Origin: CAZZCU01 sp964652825 | Lineage (GTDB): Bacteria; Bdellovibrionota_B; Oligoflexia; Oligoflexales; CAZZCU01 | Assembly: GCA_964652825.1 (NCBI GenBank) | Contig: CAZZCU010000023.1 | Coordinates: 1 to 35,320 of the forward strand | DNA: 35,320 nucleotides | Direction of reading: 5' to 3' | Part shown: positions 16,180 through 24,349 of the stretch, piece after piece | Layout: every line of letters begins with the position of its first letter | Numbering within the stretch: the first letter of the stretch is position 1 | Program-made: the position numbers and the translations under genes | The notes under the pieces: model-generated | Told to the model about the DNA's origin: nothing | Databases searched by the model: none | The model's input: the letters and a program-made list of their open reading frames with translations, nothing else

Positions 16180-17349
16180 ATGTATTTACACATCCACGAC
16201 CGTCTTTATCGCATCGTCATCCCGGCGTTACTACTGATGCAACCGGCGATGGTATCGGCGCAAAGTATTGAGCCGGCAACAGGCAACGCGCAAACGGTCG
16301 TGGATAACAGTCCGCTTGCCAACGCGCGCGCCTCGGGCATGGGTGGAGCCGTCTCGCCGATTACCGACAGCGCTGGCGCCGCCTATTTTAATCCAGCCGC
16401 TATCGGTGGTCTTGAACCAAGCGGCAAACACTTTGTGCGCCAACTTCATTTTCCTTATGTCGGTATGTCCTACAATGAAAATTCACGCGGCTTGTATGAT
16501 GATTTTGAGCGCAGCGGCGCCAAATCCGATCCACTCATCGGCAACGCGGTGATGAACGCACACGGTGGTAAACGCCAGTATGCACGCATCTCATTCTCCC
16601 CCAACATTGTTTTCGGACGCACGATGTTAGGCGGCATCATCGATCAACAACTCGCCGCAGTTCCCACCGGTAGTGATGGACTGGTGGAAACCCACTACGT
16701 ACGAAACACCGGAGTCGTAGCCGGTACCAGTATTGCCGACCCACAGGGCCGCTTGTTCTTGGGCGTTTCCGCAGCCATGATCAACCGCACCGATGTCGCC
16801 GGGAATTTTCTGTATTCCGATATGGTTGATCGCGACCGACGCGGCGCCGTGATCAAAGACTACACGCAGCAATACACAGCAACACCGATCAACGCCGGCA
16901 TCATCTGGCGGCTTTCGCCCAAATTCAACCCAGCCATTTCTTTCGCTGTCCGTGACTTGGGCGGCACACTATACAGCAACGGCAGCGGCGGCGATGATTT
17001 GACGGTAGAAGAAGATATGACCCTGGGCTTTGGTCTATCGCCCACACTTGGTAAATGGGGACGTTTCAATCTTGTGCTCGAAGGCGGCCGACTTTCCAAC
17101 ACCGACATTGCAATCAATAAAAAAATCCGCTTCGGCAGCGAGCTGTGTGTCGCCGGCTTTGGCAGCGATGCGCTCTTTGCATTGCGCACCGGCTACAATT
17201 ATGCCGGCGCATCCTTTGGCGCCGGCATCAATGTCGGTCTTCTCAGCTTTCAGTACTCCAACCACGCCGAAGACCTCGGCATTGGCAATGCGCGCGTGAC
17301 AGAACGCCGAAGTACCGCTATCTTTGTTGTTAATGTTGCTGAAAATTAA
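16180..17349 (+). CDS. Outer-membrane beta-barrel protein (PorV/FadL-like pattern)
   Basis: Protein of 389 residues with a signal peptide ending near VSA-QS (residue 28). AGGA precedes the ATG at 16180. The mature N terminus carries ANARASGMGGAVSPITDSAGAAYFNPAAIGGL: the GMGGA followed by NPAA pattern is shared by FadL, PorV and UPF0164/TraF-like outer-membrane barrels. The rest alternates hydrophobic and polar residues as in beta strands (ISFAVRDLGG, FNLVLEGGRL, FGAGINVGLLSFQYS). The protein ends in VVNVAEN, not the aromatic residue preferred by BamA in many barrels. It may be a lipid or small-molecule channel or a PorV-like shuttle; the sequence does not decide. It lies 95 bases after the previous gene. 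Confidence 0.68.
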   Translation: MYLHIHDRLYRIVIPALLLMQPAMVSAQSIEPATGNAQTVVDNSPLANARASGMGGAVSPITDSAGAAYFNPAAIGGLEPSGKHFVRQLHFPYVGMSYNENSRGLYDDFERSGAKSDPLIGNAVMNAHGGKRQYARISFSPNIVFGRTMLGGIIDQQLAAVPTGSDGLVETHYVRNTGVVAGTSIADPQGRLFLGVSAAMINRTDVAGNFLYSDMVDRDRRGAVIKDYTQQYTATPINAGIIWRLSPKFNPAISFAVRDLGGTLYSNGSGGDDLTVEEDMTLGFGLSPTLGKWGRFNLVLEGGRLSNTDIAINKKIRFGSELCVAGFGSDALFALRTGYNYAGASFGAGINVGLLSFQYSNHAEDLGIGNARVTERRSTAIFVVNVAEN

Positions 17350-17390
17350 CACGAAAAACACAGATCAAACGAAATCGCTTTAGGTAAGTT

Positions 17391-18005
17391 TTGATTCATA
17401 TTACTGATGCAACTTTTGCGTATCCACTGCGGGCGCTGTTTGCCGACTTGAACGTGACCGTCAACGACGGGGAACTACTGCACGTTTGCGGCGCGAACGG
17501 CACGGGTAAATCCACGTTGCTGCAAATCCTTGCGGGTTTGATCAAATTGCAGCGCGGCAAAATCGAATTCAGTCCCTCCGAGCACGACCCACGGCAGCTC
17601 GTCGAGTATTTGCCGGCGGACGGCTCGGGATTATTTCCCAAACTGTCGGCACACGACAATCTGCGCTTTTGGTCGCAACTGCGGCACACGGATGTGTCCG
17701 ATCAGCAAATCACCACCGAGTTGCAGCGCTGGCAACTCGCGGCACCGGCCTTACGTTTTTTACCGGTGGAGAAATTCTCGACCGGTATGCGCCGGCGTAC
17801 CGCCTTAGCACGCGTCATGCTTGCTAAAGCCCGCTACTGGCTTCTTGATGAGCCATTCAATGGTCTGGACCAGCACGGTATCGAAACCTGCGTCGGCATG
17901 TTACGCGAGCATCTGCAATCCGGAGGTTGCGTCGTCATCTCAGCGCACGAGGCGTCTTATTTTCAATCCTGCAAACCGAAAGTACTGCACCTTGGCCGAC
18001 AATAA
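17391..18005 (+). CDS. ccmA: Cytochrome c maturation ATP-binding protein CcmA
   Basis: ATPase of the CcmABCD heme-handling complex that releases holo-CcmE. The 204-residue frame starts at TTG 17391, with AGGT a few bases upstream; no ATG is available before residue 133. Walker A is GANGTGKST (34-42), the signature is degenerate (FSTGM, 129-133) and Walker B is YWLLDE (149-154), then PFNGLD. A short ABC protein of about 205 residues with RRRTALARV after the signature is typical of CcmA. The following ccmB and ccmC genes confirm the assignment. The last bases overlap the proposed ccmB start by 14 bases. Confidence 0.88.
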   Translation: MIHITDATFAYPLRALFADLNVTVNDGELLHVCGANGTGKSTLLQILAGLIKLQRGKIEFSPSEHDPRQLVEYLPADGSGLFPKLSAHDNLRFWSQLRHTDVSDQQITTELQRWQLAAPALRFLPVEKFSTGMRRRTALARVMLAKARYWLLDEPFNGLDQHGIETCVGMLREHLQSGGCVVISAHEASYFQSCKPKVLHLGRQ

Positions 18006-18711
18006 CCCGATCCATAGCTATCCGAGCGCATATCAGCACTTTGCAACGCTGACCAGGCAATCATTGCGTGATCAAATCAGCGAACCAACCCGGGTCATTA
18101 CGCCCATATTGTTTGGCATCGTGTTTACCGTCGTCTTTGCTTTCGCGTTTGGCGAAGTTCCAGCCGAATGGTTGAGCAAATTTTTCGCGGCACAGCTAGC
18201 GCTGATAATGTTGCTAGCAGCACAGCTCAGTCTGGCGCAAAGTCTGGATACGGAAAGACATGATTTGATTTTCGCAGTGCTCCGTACTTATCCAGTACGT
18301 GCCAGCGCCTGGTATTGGGCAAAAGTCACGACGCTTTTCCTCAGCTGTCTCGTTATGACCGTGCCACTGGCATTGATGACTGTTCTGATTTATGGACTCG
18401 ACCTAACGATACTGTTTGATCTCCGTATCATCGGTACGGTTGTCGTCGCCATGATCGGCCTGGCGGCGCTCGGAGTTATTCTAGCCACGCTGACAGCCCA
18501 AGCCCAAGGACGACAAGTCTTGTATGCATTATTATTTTTTCCGCTTTGCGCACCGGTCGCCATCGGTCTCAGCCAAGGTCTCTTATGCGTCCTGGATGCG
18601 ACAGCCGGCGCCGACATGTTTACTTCCTGGTTGGGATTGTTGGCTGGTTTTGGTGTAATATACGGCGCAATTGGCAATGTCTTGTTTGCGGAGTTGACTC
18701 ATGGCGACTGA
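17992..18711 (+). CDS. ccmB: Cytochrome c maturation membrane protein CcmB
   Basis: Membrane partner of CcmA. The frame is open further upstream, but residues before 17992 would overlap ccmA in another frame, so I place the start at TTG 17992, giving 239 residues, close to the usual 220. There is no clear ribosome-binding site, so coupling to ccmA is likely. The N-terminal QSLRDQISEPTRVITPILFG is the typical cytoplasmic entry to the first helix. About six membrane segments follow, and the motif SLAQSLDTERHDL matches the CcmB loop. The gene overlaps ccmC by 11 bases. The exact start is uncertain; the family is not. Confidence 0.85.
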   Translation: MADNNPIHSYPSAYQHFATLTRQSLRDQISEPTRVITPILFGIVFTVVFAFAFGEVPAEWLSKFFAAQLALIMLLAAQLSLAQSLDTERHDLIFAVLRTYPVRASAWYWAKVTTLFLSCLVMTVPLALMTVLIYGLDLTILFDLRIIGTVVVAMIGLAALGVILATLTAQAQGRQVLYALLFFPLCAPVAIGLSQGLLCVLDATAGADMFTSWLGLLAGFGVIYGAIGNVLFAELTHGD

Positions 18712-19408
18712 TTCAAATATTGGCAAATCCCCGAATCGCCGCGGCGCGATTATCGGCATGATCACCGCTCTGCTAGTATTGGCAAGCTGGTATGCTGGTT
18801 TATTCCTGGCACCCGTTGATGTTTTTCAAGGTGACGTCTATCGCATCATTTACCTGCATGTGCCGGTAGCATTCGCGGCTTTTTTCTCGGCACTGGTATT
18901 ATGTTTAATCAGCATCGCTGTTTTGCTGCGACCAACACCGATCAAATCACTCTGGGCGCAAGCTTCGGCCGAAGTCGGTTTGCTGCTGACTATTCTGACG
19001 CTATTGACCGGCATGATCTGGGGTAAACCCACCTGGGGCGTTTACTGGACCTGGGATGCACGTCTGACGACGACTCTGCTATTGGCGCTCATGTACGCTG
19101 GCTATCTGCTTCTAAAATCCGCCATGACACCAGGAGCCACACGTGACAAAGCCTGTGCGGCCTTTGGGATTTTGATTTTTGCTGATGTACCGATTATTTA
19201 TAAGAGCGTGACTTGGTGGCGCACACTGCATCAACCGCAAACCCTTATTCGTGCCGGCGGCTCAACTATCGACCCCGATATGCGCAACATCGTCGTTACT
19301 TGTATTGTTGTGCTGTTGTTTTTTGTCGGCTGGTTGATTGCCTATCGCACACGCAATCTGCAACTAAAAATGGAATTAGAACGCCGGCAAATCGCCAGCG
19401 TCATCTAA
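18701..19408 (+). CDS. ccmC: Heme exporter/heme-handling protein CcmC
   Basis: Inner-membrane protein that presents heme to CcmE. In 235 residues it has six membrane segments, the tryptophan-rich WWD domain (WGKPTWGVYWTWDARLT, 107-123) and the two heme-ligand histidines, His53 in YLHVP and His177 in TWWRTLHQP. This is diagnostic for CcmC as opposed to the longer CcmF. It overlaps ccmB by 11 bases. Its stop codon overlaps by 3 bases that of the facing lipoprotein gene, so the ccm transcription unit is interrupted here. Confidence 0.93.
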   Translation: MATDSNIGKSPNRRGAIIGMITALLVLASWYAGLFLAPVDVFQGDVYRIIYLHVPVAFAAFFSALVLCLISIAVLLRPTPIKSLWAQASAEVGLLLTILTLLTGMIWGKPTWGVYWTWDARLTTTLLLALMYAGYLLLKSAMTPGATRDKACAAFGILIFADVPIIYKSVTWWRTLHQPQTLIRAGGSTIDPDMRNIVVTCIVVLLFFVGWLIAYRTRNLQLKMELERRQIASVI

Positions 19409-20949
19409 TCCTTCTGCGGATATAATCCTGACCATGGATCATGTTTTCGGAGACAGGCTTCGGGTACTTGATCCGCCGTAGCACTGACGCCACCGCCGCA
19501 ACATTGATAAATCTGACCGGCATGGGCGCAATCCCAACCAATCTGCGAACCTCCCTCGCCACATGGCACCAGACCTCCGCGATTCAAACAGATCACCTGT
19601 TGCGGACAACGTTGCCGGTGATACTCCAGACGCTCTTTGGTCGGTACAACGCGGGTCGGCGTGTCGCACCCAGCCTTGGCCGCATCGCGTTTGCGTTTGG
19701 CGATCGCCGCCGCTGATTCGATGTTACTGCACGAGCTGGGGATTTTATCGCTGGTGGCACTCACGCCGCCGCCACAACAATCAAATAAAGCTCCATCCTT
19801 GGCGCACTCCCAACCGATTTGACTACCGGCGCCGCATGGCACCAACACCCGCTGATTCATACAAACAACTTGTTTGGGACAAGCATCGCCCCAGAACAGC
19901 AGTCGGTTACGACTATCAACTGTACGAGTCGGAGCATCGCATTTATAGATTTGCTTGTTACTGCCAGATTGTCCGTCAATGCTATCAAGCGGGCGACCGT
20001 AACCGACGCGAAACGGCTCGGAGTTCACGCGCACGACATGTGATTCAAGACGCACGCTTCTGCTCGCCATCATGGCGGTGATGAGATCCCGCACCACCGG
20101 CAGCGCTTGCGGCAAAGAATAAGTGGACTTGTTGCCGCCGGTATTGCTCTCCACACCAAGCAACTGCGCAACACGCGCCGGTGGATGAAACAACGGCCAA
20201 TCGGAAATTTTGGTGAGCGAATTAAAAAATAACTTCGTTGCTAACGACGTTCCCGACATCGCATCACCAAACGATTGCACAGCGACCAGCAAATCACCCT
20301 GATTGAGGCCACGTCCCGGCGTCAGATAATCACGGATAACAATATTTTGTGCGCGCAATGCATAGAGATCTTCGGCATCTTTTGATCCAAGAAAAGGCAC
20401 CGCTGCCTGATAGAGACTAAACTCCTGACCATTAAAATAACCGGCAGCAAGCAACGCCAGTAAATTGCGCGATAAATCCGGAGCTTCCTCCGCCAGCACC
20501 TTGTAATAAAGCACCGGTGTATTTTGCCGGCTGCCAGCCGTGCTTTGATAGGAAAACATCAAGCCGACAATGTAATCATGTTTTTTGCCGGCCCGCGGAT
20601 CGATAAATTTATACGCCGGCCAGTGTTTGGCACCGATCTCACCTTCGATAAACTCGCGATTTTGATAATAGTAGCTGGCATCGGGCGGCAGGTAGACCGT
20701 GTTGCCTAATTCAAAAGGCGGATCCATGCGCGCCAGCAATTCCTGAACTTGTGGATCACGATCTATGTTGTTGTAATTATCGGACAAACCACTATCGATA
20801 ACCGTACGGGATTTGCAACTCACCAGCAGCAGGCAAAGAACTAATCCGCCCCAGCTCCAGCGCCACAATCGACCGCCGATTGATGTCCCATGCATAACGC
20901 CAACCCCTTGTGCAGAAGTACTTTGCCACATTTTGCTGAATGCATTCAT
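19405..20949 (-). CDS. Putative lipoprotein with two eight-cysteine repeats
   Basis: Predicted lipoprotein of 514 residues from ATG 20949 (GAGG 4 bases upstream), or 496 residues from ATG 20895, which has AAGGGG 8 bases upstream and gives a more ordinary 27-residue lipoprotein signal. The lipobox is LVSC (Cys45 in the long form). A large domain (about 60-335) of no family known to me follows. The C terminus holds two tandem units, residues 337-407 and 428-499, sharing the order CxxPTR, CPxQVxC, LVPCG, SQIGWxC and CCGGGVSAT. Each has eight cysteines with the same spacing apart from one inserted residue. This looks like a disulfide-stabilised surface module. The gene is inserted against the direction of the ccm cluster. 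Function unknown. Confidence 0.8.
   Translation of the reverse strand: MNAFSKMWQSTSAQGVGVMHGTSIGGRLWRWSWGGLVLCLLLVSCKSRTVIDSGLSDNYNNIDRDPQVQELLARMDPPFELGNTVYLPPDASYYYQNREFIEGEIGAKHWPAYKFIDPRAGKKHDYIVGLMFSYQSTAGSRQNTPVLYYKVLAEEAPDLSRNLLALLAAGYFNGQEFSLYQAAVPFLGSKDAEDLYALRAQNIVIRDYLTPGRGLNQGDLLVAVQSFGDAMSGTSLATKLFFNSLTKISDWPLFHPPARVAQLLGVESNTGGNKSTYSLPQALPVVRDLITAMMASRSVRLESHVVRVNSEPFRVGYGRPLDSIDGQSGSNKQIYKCDAPTRTVDSRNRLLFWGDACPKQVVCMNQRVLVPCGAGSQIGWECAKDGALFDCCGGGVSATSDKIPSSCSNIESAAAIAKRKRDAAKAGCDTPTRVVPTKERLEYHRQRCPQQVICLNRGGLVPCGEGGSQIGWDCAHAGQIYQCCGGGVSATADQVPEACLRKHDPWSGLYPQKD
19453..19941 (-). repeat. Tandem eight-cysteine coding repeat (two units)
   Basis: Two coding units within the lipoprotein gene: 19729-19941 (unit 1) and 19453-19668 (unit 2), separated by a linker of about 20 residues rich in Ala and Lys. 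Cysteine spacing is 20, 6, 9, 10 or 11, 9, 1 and 15 in both. The shared protein strings SQIGW and CCGGGVSAT show recent duplication of the module. Confidence 0.85.
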
Positions 20950-21011
20950 TATACCTCGTTATCTTTGCAAAGTGGGTGTATACAGAGCTCGAGGGCGCTT
21001 AGGAGGCGGCA

Positions 21012-22814
21012 ATGTCTGCGAGCAAGATTAGATCATTTTTTATACAACTATTTGTTTTTATTGCTTTTTTAATGAGTGGTTGTCACACCGCTGATTCTAC
21101 GCCCCCTGCTGAGTATCTACTCAAAGACGCCTGGGATGGGCGCAATAATCCGAGCATTTTCGGCAATCTTAAAACCCTATCTTATGATCACATCGCGCAT
21201 GCGGACTTCTTGCAGGGAAGTTTGGAACAAGCACCCTGGTCCGATACATACTGGCCGTTGTTTCGCGGCGGTATGGCCTGGCGTTGGTCGTGGCCAGGTA
21301 GCAACCAATATCCGGATCTAAATCCGGAGCTGGAAGATGTCTATGTCGCCGACAGCCATGAAAAAATTGCGGAGTTCATGGCCATCAATCGCAATGCCAA
21401 ACCGATCGATTGGTTATTTTTTTCCACTGCCGAAAAATATGATCGATTGTTCGGCTATAACGATTGGCCGAGCGCGGATTACACCGATAATTTTCCTTTT
21501 ACCCGCAGCGAGCTTGCTCACCTGGTCAGCAACACCAAGCGATATTTCGACAACAAAATAAGTTGGGGCTGGATGGGCCATTGTCACGGCTGGGCGATCG
21601 CATCCTTGATCGTCCCCAGACCTAAAAACGCCGTCAACGCCATCAATCCCAAAGGCGAAAGCGTGATCTTCACCCAAGGTGATTTGCGCGGCCTAACGAC
21701 AAAAGCATTCTCGGAAAACTCGCTATCCAGCTCTCAGCAATTCCTCGGTACGCGCTGCGATGTTAAGAGCGATGAAATCGTGCGTGACGACCACGGTCGT
21801 ATTGTCGACGGGCTCCTGGGTGCATGGAATAGCGCCGACAAAACCTTTACACCCGACGAGCATATTGCCATCGAACTCAACAACTGGACGGCCGAAGGTC
21901 ATGCCGACGCGCGTCAGAACGACAACATTATTGTGTTTCGCTCGTCAAATAATGACTCATTGCACTGGCTAGTCGCCAAATCCTGGTTGGACTCCCGACA
22001 CGAAATAGCTGAGGTTGAAATACGCGAAGTTGATCGCGACGCGATGGCGCGCGGCGAAAATATTTTTGATCGCCGCAAACCTCATCGCACCGCCCACTTT
22101 AAATATCTCAAAAATTGTCGCGATCTGAATCCCGGCGCCTTTCACATCGTTTTATCCCGCTTGTTGTCCGAAGCCGCGCGCAAACAAACCGGACACACAT
22201 ATGGCTTCGTCGCTGACATCACTCACAGTGACCAGGTCTGGAATCAGCCGGTATTTGCATATGAAAGTCGTGTCGGTGCGCTGACACCGGTGAATACCGA
22301 CGCCAACAAAACCCTGGACGTCTTCCGTGCGTTTCGCGCCCCCGGCACCGAATATCTGGTACATGTCGTCACCCAGATTAAATACGGCATCGAAAACGGT
22401 CCGCTGCCCAGTTACAAAGCCGAGGATGAACACCACGGAACCAAGTTGTACCAGTACACCCTGGAATTAGACAAAGCTAAGAATATCATCGGCGGTGAAT
22501 GGCATGGATCGATCAGCGTTGAATCAACCACCACATCGACACTGCCCGATCCCCTCTCCGGCACACAACTCCTAAAACGATTGCGCGATATCAGTCTCAA
22601 GGATTCTTACGTCGAGCATCCCGACTTTTTATGGCGCTTCGCCGAAGACACCAAAGTTCTTTCCACATGTCGAAATTCATTTGCGAATGGCTGTATAAAT
22701 GCGACAGTATTGTATAAGTTATTAGCGTGCAGCCAGAGCGAAACAACCAGTCAAATTAAGATTGGCGATACCGACGTAACTGCCGTGGATTGTGGTCAGG
22801 TGTTACGCCCGTAA
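21012..22814 (+). CDS. Transglutaminase-elicitor-like lipoprotein
   Basis: Predicted lipoprotein of 600 residues; AGGAGG lies just upstream of the ATG at 21012, and the lipobox is LMSGC (Cys24). The pattern resembles the transglutaminase elicitor family first known from Phytophthora and found in some bacteria: PWSDTYWPLFRGGMAWRW (75-92), a catalytic-type Cys191 in GWMGHCHGWAIAS, His378 in DLNPGAFHIVL and Asp402 in GFVADITHSDQVWNQPVFAY. Cys-His-Asp in that order fits a papain/transglutaminase-type triad. The likely reaction is protein cross-linking or amide hydrolysis at the cell surface; the substrate is unknown. The C-terminal 70 residues have five cysteines and no recognised domain. The family call is from memory of motifs, not a search. 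Confidence 0.65.
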   Translation: MSASKIRSFFIQLFVFIAFLMSGCHTADSTPPAEYLLKDAWDGRNNPSIFGNLKTLSYDHIAHADFLQGSLEQAPWSDTYWPLFRGGMAWRWSWPGSNQYPDLNPELEDVYVADSHEKIAEFMAINRNAKPIDWLFFSTAEKYDRLFGYNDWPSADYTDNFPFTRSELAHLVSNTKRYFDNKISWGWMGHCHGWAIASLIVPRPKNAVNAINPKGESVIFTQGDLRGLTTKAFSENSLSSSQQFLGTRCDVKSDEIVRDDHGRIVDGLLGAWNSADKTFTPDEHIAIELNNWTAEGHADARQNDNIIVFRSSNNDSLHWLVAKSWLDSRHEIAEVEIREVDRDAMARGENIFDRRKPHRTAHFKYLKNCRDLNPGAFHIVLSRLLSEAARKQTGHTYGFVADITHSDQVWNQPVFAYESRVGALTPVNTDANKTLDVFRAFRAPGTEYLVHVVTQIKYGIENGPLPSYKAEDEHHGTKLYQYTLELDKAKNIIGGEWHGSISVESTTTSTLPDPLSGTQLLKRLRDISLKDSYVEHPDFLWRFAEDTKVLSTCRNSFANGCINATVLYKLLACSQSETTSQIKIGDTDVTAVDCGQVLRP

Positions 22815-22856
22815 CACCAAAGCCCGACAAAAAACCCAAAGCATAGAGGTCACGTC

Positions 22857-23009
22857 GTGAGCGCCGAAGTTCCAATTCAAAATGCGTTTTCCTGGATTAT
22901 CATCGCTTACAGTGTCGGTTTTATCGGCCTTAGCGGCGCTGCTGTATATTTGTTGTTGGAACGCCGACGCCTCAAACAACTTTTACGTATCGCCAACGAT
23001 CAGGAATAG
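22857..23009 (+). CDS. ccmD: Small CcmD-like membrane protein
   Basis: A 50-residue protein starting at GTG 22857, with AGAGGT 6 bases upstream (22845-22850). It has one hydrophobic segment (WIIIAYSVGFIGLSGAAVYLLL), followed by a basic cytoplasmic tail (ERRRLKQLLRIAND). This is the size and topology of CcmD, the small protein that helps release holo-CcmE from CcmABC. CcmD sequences are barely conserved, so the call rests on topology and its position directly before ccmE, which starts 2 bases after its stop. Confidence 0.75.
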   Translation: MSAEVPIQNAFSWIIIAYSVGFIGLSGAAVYLLLERRRLKQLLRIANDQE

Positions 23010-23011
23010 GG

Positions 23012-23500
23012 ATGGAACATATGCGACATCAACAACAGCAACGCTGGATTCGCTGGGGCATTGCCGGATTTGTCGTGGTACTCGCGGTCGTGGCAATCAG
23101 CTCGCTGAATTTCGGCGGCAATCTCGTTTATTTTTATACTCCAGTGGAAGCTAAAACCAAAGTCAGCGAATTAGCCGGCAAGACCATCAAAATCGGTGCC
23201 ATGGTCAACACTGGCAGCGTGCAATGGGACTCATCAGCAGTGACACTGAAATTCACCATGGGCGACATGCAAGGTAACGATATCAACGTCACCCATAAAG
23301 GCTCACCACCCGATCTGTTTAAAGAAGGCCAGGGGGTTGTCGCGGAAGGCCGCCTCAGCGACAATGGCAGCGACTTTACCGCGCATCGCCTCATGGTCAA
23401 GCACTCCGAGGAATATCAAAAGCCTGGCGATCATACACAGATGAATCGCGCGCTCATCGAAGATTCGATGTTTAAAAATCAGGAAACCTCGTTGCCTTAG
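23012..23500 (+). CDS. ccmE: Cytochrome c maturation heme chaperone CcmE
   Basis: Membrane-anchored periplasmic heme chaperone of 162 residues. One N-terminal anchor (about 15-32) is followed by an OB-fold domain. The covalent heme-binding histidine is His131 in the motif VKHSEEY, with Tyr135 as the expected axial ligand; GxVxWDSSAVTLKFTMGD and VAEGRLS are family-typical strands. ATG 23012 is preceded by AGGAATAGGG; a second ATG at 23021 is also possible. It follows ccmD by 2 bases. The C-terminal tail beyond residue 140 is ordinary in length. Confidence 0.92.
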   Translation: MEHMRHQQQQRWIRWGIAGFVVVLAVVAISSLNFGGNLVYFYTPVEAKTKVSELAGKTIKIGAMVNTGSVQWDSSAVTLKFTMGDMQGNDINVTHKGSPPDLFKEGQGVVAEGRLSDNGSDFTAHRLMVKHSEEYQKPGDHTQMNRALIEDSMFKNQETSLP

Positions 23501-23541
23501 GTGACGAGACGGCAAAGATAAAAATAAAGAATGGGGAAATT

Positions 23542-24102
23542 TTGACAACATCACGCACCAAACATCTAGCTATTGTGACATTGTTGTTAGTAGCGGCCAC
23601 CAGCCTCACCCTTATTCTTTATCGCGGTCTCCAGCTGGATCAGAGCAAAATTCCCTCAGCTCTTATCGGTCAGCCCGCCAACGCCTTCGGCGCCGACTGG
23701 GTTCAGGGCGAAGAGATTCTTCGCAATAATAACGCCAAAGGTTTTACCTCTGAGGATTTTCGCGACAAAATCGTGTTACTAAATTTTTGGGCGAGCTGGT
23801 GCTTCGCCTGTCGCGAAGAAGCTCGTGATCTGGAAATGATCTGGCACAAATATCGTGAACGCGGTGTAGTCGTTGTTGGTATCGCCATTCAGGATACCGT
23901 GACAGCGGCGCAGGAATTCGCACGTGTCTATGGCAAAACTTACATGTTAGGTCTGGATACTGATGGAAAAGCCGCCATTGACTATGGCGTGAGCGGCGTA
24001 CCAGAAACATTCTTGATCGACCGCACCGGCAAAATCGTTCTCAAGGAAATCGGTCCTGTTAATCGAAAAAGCCTAGAGCAGACTCTCGATCAATTGTTAT
24101 GA
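23542..24102 (+). CDS. ccmG: Thiol:disulfide interchange protein CcmG/DsbE-like
   Basis: Membrane-anchored periplasmic thioredoxin that keeps apocytochrome c cysteines reduced. It has 186 residues from TTG 23542 (GGGGA a few bases upstream; the ATG at 23531 is out of frame and stops quickly). An N-terminal anchor (about 9-28) precedes the thioredoxin fold with NFWASWCFACREE (Cys87, Cys90) and the CcmG signature YGVSGVPETFLIDRTG near residue 150. It closes the ccm unit. ccmF and ccmH, which would complete System I, do not follow in this window. Confidence 0.88.
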   Translation: MTTSRTKHLAIVTLLLVAATSLTLILYRGLQLDQSKIPSALIGQPANAFGADWVQGEEILRNNNAKGFTSEDFRDKIVLLNFWASWCFACREEARDLEMIWHKYRERGVVVVGIAIQDTVTAAQEFARVYGKTYMLGLDTDGKAAIDYGVSGVPETFLIDRTGKIVLKEIGPVNRKSLEQTLDQLL

Positions 24103-24116
24103 GCAAAGACAACCAA

Positions 24117-24275
24117 TTATTCTTTGCCCAACCAACCGCTAACATCCATAAGAAAACCGATTTTGTAGGCCACCAATACAAATGGCGCGACTAACGCACA
24201 GAAAATAAAAATCGGCAGAAATTCAACAAACTCTTCGGCGGAATCAATCTGAAAATCTTCTTTACTGAATAACAT
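24117..24275 (-). CDS. Small single-pass membrane protein
   Basis: A 52-residue protein from ATG 24275, with GGGAG 6 bases upstream (24282-24286 on the plus strand). It has an acidic N terminus (KEDFQIDSAEEFVEF) and one hydrophobic helix (LPIFIFCALVAPFVLVAY). I recognise no family. It lies 74 bases downstream of the thrombospondin-type-3 lipoprotein gene on the same strand and faces ccmG. The good ribosome-binding site and clean topology support a real gene. Confidence 0.6.
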   Translation of the reverse strand: MLFSKEDFQIDSAEEFVEFLPIFIFCALVAPFVLVAYKIGFLMDVSGWLGKE

Positions 24276-24349
24276 CGTTCACTCCCACGGACATACCTGG
24301 CATTTCCACATTTAGAATGCTTATACCATATCAGATCAGAAAAATAACG

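Noticed and set aside
17821..17991. Long N-terminal extension of ccmB inside ccmA.
   Set aside because: The residues there do not look like a CcmB N terminus and would overlap ccmA in another frame by about 185 bases; the natural start is near 17992.
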